A DNA stretch of 64,000 bases, taken from JACKAF01 sp041391485. GTDB lineage: Bacteria; Bdellovibrionota; FAC87; UBA2466; JACKAF01. This document shows positions 8,952 through 17,304 of the stretch, piece by piece. The stretch lies in the NCBI GenBank assembly GCA_041391485.1, contig JAWKNY010000001.1, positions 186,001-250,000 on the forward strand. Direction: 5' to 3'. Each line of letters begins with the position of its first letter. Position 1 is the first letter of the stretch. The notes under the pieces are model-generated. The model searched no databases, was not told where the DNA came from, and saw only the letters and a list, made by a program, of their open reading frames with translations. Position numbers and translations under genes: made by a program.

Positions 8952-9659
8952 GTGGCAAAGAGTTTTAGCATGACAGCATCTGCACTCAAAAACCGGGATT
9001 TAAGCGAGGGCCCGTCCGTCACTTGGTCCGTTCGTAAACGCGATCGATCCCGACCGCACCTTAAACGAAAGATCTACCACTTTGTGAGCGGGATGATTTG
9101 TTTCCTGCTCTACGGTTTTATCTTAACGCGTGAGCAATCACTCATCGCGCTGGCTAGTTTGGGCGGTATGATGGTGCTCCTTGATGTCGCGCGGCTGCAA
9201 TTTCCCGCACTCAACCGATTCGGACTTCGCCTCTTCGGGACCATCATGCGTCGCGAAGAATTAAGGAGCCTGACTGGAAACTCTTTTTACGCCCTTGGGC
9301 TCTTCATCATCGTGCTGCTTTTTCCTAAGCCGGTGGTGATGATGAGTATTTTGTTTCTCGCCATTGGGGACCCGGTGGCCGCTGTCGTGGGAACGACGTG
9401 GGGCAAAACCAAGATCCTACAGAAGAAAAGTTTGGAAGGCGCGCTGGCAAATCTTGCAGCCAGCGGACTAGCGAGTTTTATTCTCGCGGTCGCGTACTTT
9501 CACCTGGGCCTTGAAAGCGCGTTGCTGCTCGGAGCCCTCGGCGGTCTCGTCAGCTGCCTGGCCGAACTCATCCCGCTACCGGTTGATGACAACCTCACCA
9601 TCCCGGTACTTTCTGTGATCCTGCTTTTCCTCTGCTTCCAGCTCTTCCCGCTGGTCTAA
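8952..9659 (+). CDS. Diacylglycerol/polyprenol kinase family membrane protein
   Basis: Polytopic inner-membrane protein of the SEC59/DGK1/VTE5 family, which phosphorylates dolichol, phytol or diacylglycerol with CTP. After a basic N-terminus (LKRKIYHFVSG) there are about six hydrophobic segments. The family signature lies in FLAIGDPVAAVVGTTWGKTK followed by KKSLEGALANL, and the late segment LAELIPLPVDDNLTIPV is also typical. The start is uncertain: GTG 8952 has AGGGG just upstream; ATG 8931 and ATG 8970 are alternatives. The lipid substrate cannot be told from sequence. It is convergent with the M14 gene. Confidence 0.8.
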   Translation: MAKSFSMTASALKNRDLSEGPSVTWSVRKRDRSRPHLKRKIYHFVSGMICFLLYGFILTREQSLIALASLGGMMVLLDVARLQFPALNRFGLRLFGTIMRREELRSLTGNSFYALGLFIIVLLFPKPVVMMSILFLAIGDPVAAVVGTTWGKTKILQKKSLEGALANLAASGLASFILAVAYFHLGLESALLLGALGGLVSCLAELIPLPVDDNLTIPVLSVILLFLCFQLFPLV

Positions 9660-9688
9660 GCGACCCACGGAATGAACCGCTGCCAACT

Positions 9689-9711
9689 ACAGTTGGACCT
9701 AGTCCAACTGT
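9689..9711. terminator. Perfect hairpin between convergent genes
   Basis: ACAGTTGGA and TCCAACTGT form a 9-bp perfect stem with a 5-base loop, between the lipid-kinase stop and the M14 stop, whose last codons lie in the hairpin. There is no T run, so it may be a bidirectional, weak or Rho-assisted terminator. Confidence 0.45.
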
Positions 9712-10601
9712 AAATCGACGGAACGAGTGCGTAGGCAATTCCCCAAGAACTCAAAGTGAGTGCTGGGCGATGCCGAAAGCTGGCTATAGTACGATTCAAT
9801 AGCGAGCACGCTATCGTCCAAGTCCTGGTTGGAGCCAGACTTAAGTTCCAACAGAAGCGCCCACATGCCGTACTTCCAATAAGCAAAGTCCTCAAAGGTA
9901 CCCGTCGCCGGGTACACGATATCGGTGTGCGTACCGTGGCGGTAGCCGTTAAACTCGGCGGCCTTTGCGGTAATTTGCGCAAAAAGATTGTGATCGAGGG
10001 TCTCGACGGTATCCGTGTCCACTCCCCACGGGTAGGTCATCGTTCCGATGTAACCGTGAACCGTGACCGCTCCGGAGTACTGCCGCTGAGACAGGAAGCT
10101 CATCAAAGCCCGAATGCTTTGCAATTTTCCGCCGGGGTTGGGATTGCAGGGACCGGGATAGTCGCGGTTGGGATCGACACCCTTTTCATAACGGCTGGAG
10201 GAGTTGTATCCGGAAATGTTTAGGACCGGATAAAGGTCCATTCGTGATCCGCAAGCCCATCTTTCCAAAGCGTCCGTCGTAAAGCGCTTCACCAAGTGAT
10301 TGATGAACCGAACCACAAACAAAGGGGCGTGGCTTTCGTTGCCATGATGGGTACCCACCATTAAGTGTCCGATTTTTGCGCCGTCCATACGCTGCGGCGT
10401 GGCACTTACGCGTAAAGCGTAGATCTCGGTACCGTCGTCGTTCTGCCCAATGGAAAAGACACTGGCAAACGCGGGGAAGTTACTCTGAACCTGAGTCATT
10501 TCGTCGACAATTCGTTTGTACTTGCCTGTCGGTGGATCACCAAAAGCCACCGCAACCGAAAAACACGCTAAAGCGACCAACCATTTAAGAGTATGGTTCA
10601 T
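9699..10601 (-). CDS. Secreted M14 family zinc carboxypeptidase
   Basis: Exported metallocarboxypeptidase. The signal peptide covers residues 1-21 (ending AFG). Zinc ligands are the HGNE motif (His86, Glu89) and His182 in VHGYIG; the NRDY motif (about 145) binds the substrate carboxylate, and the catalytic Glu is probably Glu252 in LLELKSG. At 300 residues it is a compact M14 enzyme without extra domains. It could act on peptides or on peptidoglycan stem peptides; sequence alone does not choose. It is a single gene, convergent with the lipid-kinase gene and divergent from histone gene 1. Confidence 0.88.
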   Translation of the reverse strand: MNHTLKWLVALACFSVAVAFGDPPTGKYKRIVDEMTQVQSNFPAFASVFSIGQNDDGTEIYALRVSATPQRMDGAKIGHLMVGTHHGNESHAPLFVVRFINHLVKRFTTDALERWACGSRMDLYPVLNISGYNSSSRYEKGVDPNRDYPGPCNPNPGGKLQSIRALMSFLSQRQYSGAVTVHGYIGTMTYPWGVDTDTVETLDHNLFAQITAKAAEFNGYRHGTHTDIVYPATGTFEDFAYWKYGMWALLLELKSGSNQDLDDSVLAIESYYSQLSASPSTHFEFLGNCLRTRSVDLQLD

Positions 10602-10726
10602 AATCTTTCCCCTCCCGGAGGCTTCTCTGACATTGGGTTGTTTCTAAAAATACGTTCGGTCCCCTGAGACCGCTTACATTCTATCTCTAAGGGCAAAAAA
10701 ACGCGCGGGGACACCACACAAAAGTG

Positions 10727-10755
10727 TTAACAAAACAAGTAAGCATGATTATGAT
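10727..10755 (+). promoter_or_regulatory. Sigma70-like promoter of histone gene 1
   Basis: TTAACA (10727-10732) and TATGAT (10750-10755) are separated by 17 bases, each one mismatch from the consensus. The predicted transcript would start near 10762 and have a leader of about 37 bases before the histone ATG. This is the best promoter match I noticed in the window. Confidence 0.65.
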
Positions 10756-10798
10756 GATTCCTATTCTGGAACACCTTGTTATTTAGGGGGATAGTAGA

Positions 10799-11014
10799 AT
10801 GGCTAAGAAAGCTAAAAAGGCTGCCGGTGGTAGCAAAACAAACAATCCGTTAGTTGTTCAATCGAAGGTGAAGGAGTTCATCAAGAAGAACAAGATGAAC
10901 TGCAGCTCCGACGTAATCGGCGCGCTAACGGCTAACGTTCAGGGCCTCATCACGCAGGGTTGCAACCGTGCGAAGGCCAACGGACGTAAGACGCTCCGTG
11001 CGACCGACCTGTAG
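10799..11014 (+). CDS. Bacterial histone-fold DNA-binding protein (copy 1)
   Basis: A 71-residue histone-fold protein of the bacterial type exemplified by Bdellovibrio Bd0055. A lysine-rich tail (MAKKAKKAAGG) is followed by helix 1 (SKVKEFIKKN), a long central helix (SSDVIGALTANVQGLITQGC) and the loop/helix 3 block NRAKANGRKTLRATDL, whose R-x-x-D ending is the histone paired element. Over the 55-residue fold it is about half identical, without gaps, to the second copy at 38414-38623. It should dimerise and coat or bind DNA as a nucleoid protein; Bd0055 is known to bind DNA without classic nucleosomal wrapping. AGGGGGA precedes the ATG, and a strong terminator follows, so the gene is monocistronic. 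Confidence 0.93.
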   Translation: MAKKAKKAAGGSKTNNPLVVQSKVKEFIKKNKMNCSSDVIGALTANVQGLITQGCNRAKANGRKTLRATDL

Positions 11015-11034
11015 TCTTTACGGGTAATCGCTTT

Positions 11035-11068
11035 AAAGCCACTGGTGCAAGCCAGTGGCTTTTTTTTT
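11035..11068 (+). terminator. Intrinsic terminator of histone gene 1
   Basis: Stem AGCCACTGG/CCAGTGGCT (9 bp, extended by A-T pairs) with loop TGCAAG, followed by eight or more T. It insulates the histone gene from the thiamine operon downstream. Confidence 0.93.
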
Positions 11069-11103
11069 GGACAAGATCCTTTTCGTGCGTTAGGTGTAGT
11101 TTG

Positions 11104-11192
11104 TCACCGGGGGTGCCCGTAGGCTGAGAGGACGCAATGGCGCGTTCAACCCTTGGAACCTGAACTGGGTAATACCAGCGAAGGAATGGTGA
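11104..11192 (+). ncRNA. TPP riboswitch (THI element)
   Basis: The conserved aptamer blocks are all visible in order: GGGGGTGCCCG, GGCTGAGAG, ACCCTTGGAACCTGA, CTGGGTAATACCAGCG and AAGGAATGG, closed by a P1 helix TCACC/GGTGA. It binds thiamine pyrophosphate and represses the downstream operon when TPP is plentiful. The thiC start lies about 84 bases downstream. I see no clean terminator in between; control may act on translation, with AAGGAATG in the aptamer tail able to pair imperfectly with CATTTCCTT at about 11208. Confidence 0.95.
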
Positions 11193-11275
11193 ACCACACA
11201 ATACGTCTCATTTCCTTGGTGCGTTCTCCATTGCTCCCGGCAAAAAACTGACCAGAACTTGCTTTTGGAGGACTC

Positions 11276-13015
11276 ATGCGCCGAGAAACCACCCCCACCA
11301 TACCGACTGATTTAAGCCCATACCGGAACCCTTTGCCTAGTTCCCGCAAGATTTACGTCCCCGGCGAGCGGCACAAAAGCGTCCAGGTCCCGATGCGAGA
11401 GATTACTTATAAGGAGGGGGCGCTAGCCGTTTACGATACCTCCGGCCCGTACACCGATCCCCAATGCCCCATCGACATCACTAAGGGTCTGCCCGCGCTT
11501 CGCAGCCAATGGATAGAGGATCGCGGCGATAGTGAAGTCTCCCCGCACGCAGAAAAGAGCATGCTTTTTGCCAAGCGGCGTTACCCCGGCCTTCTGCGCC
11601 AACCCCGTCGGGCCAAAGCGGGTCAAAACCTGACCCAGCTCCACTATGCCCGCAAGGGAATCATTACACCGGAAATGGAATTCGTGGCCTTACGGGAAGC
11701 CCAGCGCCAGGTATCGATGCAAAAATTGGCGGAAAGGGAGTGCCGCTTGAAGGGCAACTCATGGGGTGCCCGTCTGCCCGAAACCATTACCCCCGAATTT
11801 GTTCGAGACGAAATTGCTGCCGGACGTGCCATCCTTCCGAACAACATCAATCACCCAGAAAGTGAGCCCATGATCATTGGACGGAACTTCCTGGTGAAAG
11901 TAAACGCCAACATCGGGAATTCGGCGATCACCTCTTCGATTGCCGAAGAAGTGGAAAAGCTACTTTGGGCCACACGCTGGGGTGCCGACACGGTCATGGA
12001 TCTGTCGACCGGGCCTGACATTCACGAAACCCGCGAGTGGATCCTTCGTAACGCCGCGGTTCCAATTGGAACGGTCCCCATCTACCAAGCTTTGGAAAAA
12101 GTGAACGGGGATCCAGAAGCACTCAACTGGGAAGTTTATCGGGACACTCTGATTGAACAGGCCGAGCAAGGCGTGGACTACTTCACCATTCACGCGGGCG
12201 TAAGGCTTGCGTATGTGCCTTGGACGCAAAACCGCATGACGGGCATTGTTTCCCGCGGTGGTTCTATTTTGGCGAAATGGTGTCTCGCCCACCACCAGGA
12301 GAATTTCCTCTACACCCATTTCGAGGAAATCTGCGAAATCCTCAAGGCCTACGACGTAGCCTTTTCTTTAGGCGATGGATTGCGTCCTGGATCGGTCGCG
12401 GACGCGAACGACGACGCGCAGATAGGTGAGCTAAAGACTTTGGGCGAACTCACCCAAATCGCTTGGAAGCACGACGTTCAGGTCATGATCGAAGGTCCGG
12501 GACACGTTCCGATGCACCTCGTGCAAGAAAACATGGAACTGCAACTAAAGCATTGTCATGAAGCACCCTTCTACACGCTCGGACCGCTGACGACTGACAT
12601 CGCTCCCGGCTACGATCACATTACTAGCGGCATTGGTGCTGCGATGATCGGCTGGTTTGGCTGCGCGATGCTTTGTTACGTGACGCCCAAAGAACATCTC
12701 GGACTTCCCAATAAGGATGACGTAAAAACGGGACTGATGGCCTACAAGATTGCCGCCCATGCGGCGGATTTGGCCAAAGGGCACCCGGGCGCCCGTGTCC
12801 GGGATGATCTACTTTCCAAAGCTCGCTTTGAGTTCCGCTGGGAGGATCAGTTCAACCTATCACTCGACCCTGATACTGCTCGCGCGTTTCACGATGAGAC
12901 GATGCCGGCAGAAGGGGCCAAGGTGGCCGAGTTCTGTTCGATGTGCGGCCCCAAGTTCTGCTCGATGCACATCAGCCAGGACATCAAGCGAGCGGCTGAG
13001 GCGGCACGTGACTAA
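11276..13015 (+). CDS. thiC: Phosphomethylpyrimidine synthase ThiC
   Basis: Radical SAM enzyme converting aminoimidazole ribotide to hydroxymethylpyrimidine phosphate, the pyrimidine half of thiamine. At 579 residues it has the normal long bacterial length. The C-terminal cluster motif CSMCGPKFCSM binds the 4Fe-4S cluster. Conserved blocks include GNSAITSSIAEEVEK, DLSTGPDIHETREWI, IEGPGHVPMH and LTTDIAPGYDHITSGIG. The start follows TTGGAGG. It is the first gene after the TPP riboswitch, and its end overlaps thiO by 8 bases. Confidence 0.98.
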   Translation: MRRETTPTIPTDLSPYRNPLPSSRKIYVPGERHKSVQVPMREITYKEGALAVYDTSGPYTDPQCPIDITKGLPALRSQWIEDRGDSEVSPHAEKSMLFAKRRYPGLLRQPRRAKAGQNLTQLHYARKGIITPEMEFVALREAQRQVSMQKLAERECRLKGNSWGARLPETITPEFVRDEIAAGRAILPNNINHPESEPMIIGRNFLVKVNANIGNSAITSSIAEEVEKLLWATRWGADTVMDLSTGPDIHETREWILRNAAVPIGTVPIYQALEKVNGDPEALNWEVYRDTLIEQAEQGVDYFTIHAGVRLAYVPWTQNRMTGIVSRGGSILAKWCLAHHQENFLYTHFEEICEILKAYDVAFSLGDGLRPGSVADANDDAQIGELKTLGELTQIAWKHDVQVMIEGPGHVPMHLVQENMELQLKHCHEAPFYTLGPLTTDIAPGYDHITSGIGAAMIGWFGCAMLCYVTPKEHLGLPNKDDVKTGLMAYKIAAHAADLAKGHPGARVRDDLLSKARFEFRWEDQFNLSLDPDTARAFHDETMPAEGAKVAEFCSMCGPKFCSMHISQDIKRAAEAARD

Positions 13016-14081
13016 GAAAGCCGGTGTAGTCGGTGCCGGTATCGTCGGGAGTCTGATGGCCTGGCGACTCGCTCAGCGAGGCTGGCAGGTGGAGCTTTTT
13101 GATCGGGATGAAGAGCCCACCCGCAACTGCAGCTACGCGGCAGCGGGTCTACTCGACTCGGTCGGAGCGCTTGAGGATGCCGAACCGCTCATCAATGAGC
13201 TCGCCAGTGCTTCACTCGACATGTGGGACTCCATTGTGAAAACGCTGCCGGAGCCGGTTGTGTTTCAACGCCGCGGAACTCTGGCAGTGGTGCACCCCAA
13301 TGAACGAGAGCAACTGGATCAGTGGCAAAGCCGAATCAGACGCTTGAATCCCAAGGCCTCAATGGAATGCCTGCGCGGTCAAGCGCTCACTGAGTTGGAA
13401 CCCGAAATCGACAGGCGCTTTCTGGACGGCCTGTATTTTCCCCTGGAAGGAAACATCGACAACCGGGCGGTCTTAAGAGCGTTGCACCGGCGCTTAAGAG
13501 AGCTGGGCGTCCGTCTGCAATTTGGAAAACAGGTGGAGGATCTAAGCGCGCACAGAATCCTGACGGGTACGGCCGAGTTCGAGCTGGATCAAGTCATCGA
13601 TTGCAGAGGAGTGAAGGCATCGGCACCTGGTTTGCGCGGCGTACGTGGAGAGTTATTTATCGTCCGAGCGCCCGATGTAAATTTCACCCGCCCCATTCGT
13701 CTACTCCACCCAAGGCAGCCGGTTTACGTCGTACCTCGCACGCAAAACACGTATGTCGTCGGTGCGACTCAGATCGAGTGCGAAGACTATGGCCCGGTAA
13801 GTTTGCGATCGACGTTAGAACTTCTCTCGGCGGCTTTTACGCTGCACAGCGGTTTTGGCGAAGCGGAGATTTTAGAGTCGGTAACCCAATGCCGGCCCGC
13901 TTTTTCGGATAACCAGCCACGTACTTTTTTCCGAGAGGGGGTCTTGCATGTGAACGGCCTCTTCCGACACGGCTTTCTTGTTAGCCCAAAGCTCACAGAA
14001 CTTGCTTGTGAACTATTGGAACGGGGAAGCTTGGCCCCAAGCTACCGGGCCTTGGAGACGGAGGCGACTCGATGCGCGTAA
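13008..14081 (+). CDS. thiO: Glycine oxidase ThiO
   Basis: FAD-dependent oxidase that makes dehydroglycine (iminoacetate) for thiazole synthesis using oxygen, implying aerobic thiamine synthesis. The N-terminal Rossmann motif GAGIVGSLMAWRLAQRG binds FAD, and the DAAO-type C-terminal half contains YVVPRTQNTYVVGATQ and NGLFRHGFLVSPK. Length 357 residues is normal. The GTG start at 13008 overlaps thiC by 8 bases; the frame is open far upstream inside thiC, but the Rossmann fold fixes the beginning. Position between thiC and thiS supports ThiO over other amino-acid oxidases. Confidence 0.92.
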   Translation: MTKKAGVVGAGIVGSLMAWRLAQRGWQVELFDRDEEPTRNCSYAAAGLLDSVGALEDAEPLINELASASLDMWDSIVKTLPEPVVFQRRGTLAVVHPNEREQLDQWQSRIRRLNPKASMECLRGQALTELEPEIDRRFLDGLYFPLEGNIDNRAVLRALHRRLRELGVRLQFGKQVEDLSAHRILTGTAEFELDQVIDCRGVKASAPGLRGVRGELFIVRAPDVNFTRPIRLLHPRQPVYVVPRTQNTYVVGATQIECEDYGPVSLRSTLELLSAAFTLHSGFGEAEILESVTQCRPAFSDNQPRTFFREGVLHVNGLFRHGFLVSPKLTELACELLERGSLAPSYRALETEATRCA

Positions 14082-14272
14082 TGGTAAATGGCGAGGGCCG
14101 CGACGTACAAACCAATTTGCTGCTTTCCGAACTGCTCCGCACCTTGGAGATGGACAAACCGTACGTGGCGGTGTCGGTGAACATGAACTGCATTCCAAAG
14201 CTCGAATACGCGAACTTGGAATTGAAGGAAAACGACGAGGTCGAGATCCTCGTCCCTTACCAAGGAGGCTAA
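14072..14272 (+). CDS. thiS: Sulfur carrier protein ThiS
   Basis: A 66-residue ubiquitin-like protein ending in Gly-Gly (VPYQGG), the residue that is adenylated and thiocarboxylated to deliver sulfur to ThiG. MRVMVNGEGRDVQTN and VAVSVNMNCIPK match ThiS. It overlaps the end of thiO by 10 bases and ends 2 bases before thiG. No thiF, needed for its activation, lies in this window. Confidence 0.95.
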   Translation: MRVMVNGEGRDVQTNLLLSELLRTLEMDKPYVAVSVNMNCIPKLEYANLELKENDEVEILVPYQGG

Positions 14273-14274
14273 CG

Positions 14275-15072
14275 GTGTGGAAAATTGCTGATACGCAACT
14301 TCGAAGCCGACTTTTTCTGGGCACTGCTCAGTACCGGAGTCCTGAGCTACTTCGCAAAGCCATCGCCGCTTCCGGCACTGAGGTCGTTACCGTTTCTCTG
14401 CGACGTCAATCCAAAGCCCTGGAGGGAGCGGAGAATTTTTGGAGTATCATTCAGCAAAGCGGCGTGCGTGTGCTTCCGAATACAGCGGGGTGCCGAAGTG
14501 TAAAAGAGGCGGTCAGCACGGCCCAAATGGCCCGACAGGTATTCAATACCCACTGGATAAAACTCGAAGTGATTGGGAACGAACACACGCTGCAACCCGA
14601 TCCTTTTGGACTGGTGGAAGCCTCCCGCATTTTGAACGAAGACGGTTTTTGCGTTTTTCCCTACACCAACGACGATCCGGTAGTCGCCGAACGCTTACTC
14701 GCCTCGGGCTGTAGAATTCTGATGCCCTGGGGCGCTCCTATCGGCTCGGGAAGAGGTTTGCAAAATGAGTACGCGTTGCAGGTGCTGCGGGATCAGTTCC
14801 CCCACACACCGCTGATCGTCGATGCCGGAATCGGCGCCCCTTCTCACGCCTCGCGCGCGATGGAACTCGGCTATGACGGTGTACTACTCAATACGGCCGT
14901 CGCACGCTGCGAAGACCCACCCAAGATGGCACAGGCTTTCGCGCAATCCGTGGAGGCCGGAAGACTCGCCTTTGAAGCAGGACTCATTCAAGTCAAGCAG
15001 CGGGCCCAAGCGAGCACGCCCATCTTGGGTACCCCGTTTTGGCAGCAGGAAAACCCAGGGAGTCTTTCGTGA
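14275..15072 (+). CDS. thiG: Thiazole synthase ThiG
   Basis: TIM-barrel enzyme that joins deoxyxylulose phosphate, the thiocarboxylate of ThiS and dehydroglycine into the thiazole phosphate. Typical blocks are LFLGTAQYRSPELLRKAI, LPNTAGCRSVKEAV, IKLEVIGN, LMPWGAPIGSGRGL and VDAGIGAPSHASRAMELG. A GTG start at 14275 is used with AAGGAGG a few bases upstream, inside the end of thiS; the longer open frame back to 13978 is only overlap with thiO and thiS. The stop overlaps the thiDE start (GTGA). Confidence 0.96.
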   Translation: MWKIADTQLRSRLFLGTAQYRSPELLRKAIAASGTEVVTVSLRRQSKALEGAENFWSIIQQSGVRVLPNTAGCRSVKEAVSTAQMARQVFNTHWIKLEVIGNEHTLQPDPFGLVEASRILNEDGFCVFPYTNDDPVVAERLLASGCRILMPWGAPIGSGRGLQNEYALQVLRDQFPHTPLIVDAGIGAPSHASRAMELGYDGVLLNTAVARCEDPPKMAQAFAQSVEAGRLAFEAGLIQVKQRAQASTPILGTPFWQQENPGSLS

Positions 15073-16496
15073 AGATAGCGTGGACGATAGCGGGCTCGGA
15101 CCCGAGCGGTTTTGCTGGAACCCACGCCGATCTGCGCACCTTCGAAGCTCTGGGTGTGCATGGCATGGCGGCCATTTCCGCCGTTACCGCGCAAAATCCC
15201 ACTCATTGCCAAAGAGTCGATCCTACGAACGCGGACTCTTTACTCGCCCAGCTAGCATCGATGGAGGCCTTTGCCCCGCCTCACGCCGTAAAGACCGGCC
15301 TACTGAGATCGGAGAATCTTATCCGAGTTGCCGCCACGAAGCTAAAGGGCAAAGAGATTGTGGTGGATCCGGTTTGTGTTTCCAGCTCCGGTTTTCGGTT
15401 CGTGGATGCAGCGGCCGTTCGAGCGTATCGGGAAGTTCTCTTTCCTATCGCCCGTCTCGTGACTCCAAATCTCCCCGAATGTTTGGAATTCAGCGGCGAA
15501 GAAAACGTGGAAAAAGCGGCCAAATACTTTCTCAATGCTGGCGCCAAGGCCGTTCTTATCAAGGGAGGGCACCGGGTTTCTGACTGGGCGTCGGACTACT
15601 TTTCAGATGGGAGCCAGTCCTTTTACCTGAGTCTTCCACACCTCTCCTTACCCGCCGCACCGGGTACCGGTTGCACTTTGTCGGCGGCTATTGCTGCGGC
15701 CTACGCGCTAGGGCACCCTATTGCGGATGCGGTTGTTTTGGCAAAAGCGTATCTGCACCGGGCGCTGCGCCTCGCTCGCCCCTGCGCGAGTTCGCTGCAC
15801 CTCCATCACGAAAAGTGGCCGGTTCAACCAGATTATTTTCCAAGATTACACGCCGGGGAATTCAAGGAGCGCGACTCTTTTCCAGCGTGTGAGAATACCA
15901 TCGGCTTTTATCCCATTGTCCCACGCGCGAGCTGGGTGGAACGGATTGTAGAAGCCGGTGCGAAAACCATTCAACTGCGCATCAAGGATCTCGAGGGGCA
16001 GGCCCTTCTCGACGAAATCCGCCGTGCTTCGGATTTCTGCAAAAGAAAGAGCATCCAGCTCTTTATCAACGACTACTGGGAACACGCCTTAGCAGTTGAA
16101 GCCTACGGCGTTCATCTTGGCCAGGAAGATCTCCCGCGTGCCGAGGTAGACAAACTTCTCAAAGCGGGAATTAGACTTGGCATCAGCACGCACTCCTATA
16201 GCGAGCTTGCAAGCGCACTCCATTTCAAACCCTCTTACGTGGCGCTTGGCCCGATTTTTCCAACGACGTGTAAGAGCATGCGCTTTGGCCCCCAAGGTTT
16301 TGAAACTCTCCGCTATTGGACAGAACTTACCGACATTCCCGTGGTGGCCATAGGCGGCTTAAGAACCGAACACCTGCGCGCCGTCTACGATGCCGGCGCC
16401 AACGGAGCGGCGGTGGTTTCCGATGTTTTGGATCACCCCGCGCCTGAAACCCGTGCAAAAGAGTGGTTGCAGAAAACCAAAGAAGCTTTAGGATAG
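15069..16496 (+). CDS. thiDE: Bifunctional HMP(-P) kinase / thiamine-phosphate synthase (ThiD-ThiE fusion)
   Basis: One protein carries both last steps before thiamine phosphate. Residues about 1-255 are ThiD: WTIAGSDPSGFAGTHADL at the start and PGTGCTLSAAIAAA with the catalytic Cys. Residues about 275-475 are ThiE: AGAKTIQLRIKD, VHLGQEDLP, GISTHSYSELASAL, VALGPIFPTT and VVAIGGL. The start is GTG 15069 after AGGGAG, overlapping the thiG stop. ThiDE fusions are known in several lineages. No thiL or thiF is in this window. Confidence 0.95.
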   Translation: MKIAWTIAGSDPSGFAGTHADLRTFEALGVHGMAAISAVTAQNPTHCQRVDPTNADSLLAQLASMEAFAPPHAVKTGLLRSENLIRVAATKLKGKEIVVDPVCVSSSGFRFVDAAAVRAYREVLFPIARLVTPNLPECLEFSGEENVEKAAKYFLNAGAKAVLIKGGHRVSDWASDYFSDGSQSFYLSLPHLSLPAAPGTGCTLSAAIAAAYALGHPIADAVVLAKAYLHRALRLARPCASSLHLHHEKWPVQPDYFPRLHAGEFKERDSFPACENTIGFYPIVPRASWVERIVEAGAKTIQLRIKDLEGQALLDEIRRASDFCKRKSIQLFINDYWEHALAVEAYGVHLGQEDLPRAEVDKLLKAGIRLGISTHSYSELASALHFKPSYVALGPIFPTTCKSMRFGPQGFETLRYWTELTDIPVVAIGGLRTEHLRAVYDAGANGAAVVSDVLDHPAPETRAKEWLQKTKEALG

Positions 16497-16500
16497 CGCC

Positions 16501-16872
16501 ATGGCAAAGTGCTTTCTCACTTTATCGGGTGTTTTTGGATTCTTGTCTGTGGCGCTTGGAGCCTTCGGCGCCCACGCCCTTAAGGACAAACTCGACGCCT
16601 ACCAGCTCGGCGTCTTTAAGACCGGCGTTGACTACCAGTTCTTCCACACGCTTGTCATCGCACTCGTCGGCCTCCTTTTACTGCGCGGAGAAAGTTCGCT
16701 ACTCAAGTCCAGTGGCTACGCTTTTACTTTTGGAATTTTGGTTTTTTCGGGAAGTTTGTACTTACTCGCTTTCACAGGACAGCGCTGGTGGGGTGCGATC
16801 ACTCCCATCGGCGGAGTAAGTTTTTTGATCGGCTGGGTTCTGTTCACCCTCGCCTGTTACAGGATGAATTAG
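16501..16872 (+). CDS. DUF423 family membrane protein
   Basis: A 123-residue protein with four hydrophobic segments and the DUF423 (YgdD) signature FLSVALGAFGAHALKDKL, YQFFHTLVIAL and ITPIGGVSFLIGWVLF. It is an inner-membrane protein of unknown function. It starts 4 bases after thiDE and ends 3 bases before the CoA-binding protein, so it probably belongs to the tail of the thiamine transcript without being part of the pathway. Confidence 0.9.
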   Translation: MAKCFLTLSGVFGFLSVALGAFGAHALKDKLDAYQLGVFKTGVDYQFFHTLVIALVGLLLLRGESSLLKSSGYAFTFGILVFSGSLYLLAFTGQRWWGAITPIGGVSFLIGWVLFTLACYRMN

Positions 16873-16875
16873 ACT

Positions 16876-17247
16876 ATGCCTTCTATTGCCATCATCGGTG
16901 CCAGTGCTGACAGAACCAAATTTGGCAACAAAGCCGTACGCGCTTATTCGCAAAAGGGCTACACGGTGTACCCCATTCACCCGAAGGAAAGCGCTATCGA
17001 GGGGATTCCCGCGTTCAAGTCCATCAGCGAGGTCCCGGCCGAGCAGCTCGATCGCGTAAGCTTTTATGTCGCTCCGGCCATCGGGATGAAGATCATCGAA
17101 GAAGTTGCCGGAAAAGACGTCGGTGAAGTCTGGTTTAATCCTGGGTCGGAAAGCGACGAGCTACTCGAAAAAACCGAAGCCCTCGGCCTTAAAGCTATCG
17201 CGGCATGTAGTTTAGTCGACATAGGCGCCAACCCAAGCGCCTACTAA
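16876..17247 (+). CDS. CoA-binding domain protein (YccU-like)
   Basis: Single Rossmann-type CoA-binding domain of 123 residues: IAIIGASADRTKFGNKAVRAY at the N-terminus, TVYPIHPKESAIEGIPAFKS, then VGEVWFNPGSES and AACSLVDIG. Stand-alone proteins of this kind resemble the nucleotide-binding domain of succinyl-CoA synthetase, but their role is unknown. It sits close behind the DUF423 gene. Confidence 0.9.
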   Translation: MPSIAIIGASADRTKFGNKAVRAYSQKGYTVYPIHPKESAIEGIPAFKSISEVPAEQLDRVSFYVAPAIGMKIIEEVAGKDVGEVWFNPGSESDELLEKTEALGLKAIAACSLVDIGANPSAY

Positions 17248-17304
17248 GGGCCGCTCGACCTGATAAAACTTGACCCTTCGGGCCTTTTTCATGAGAATCT
17301 TCGC

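Noticed and set aside
10799..11014. Small basic protein as HU/IHF family
   Set aside because: No HU beta-arm sequence; the three-helix pattern and RATDL ending fit the histone fold.
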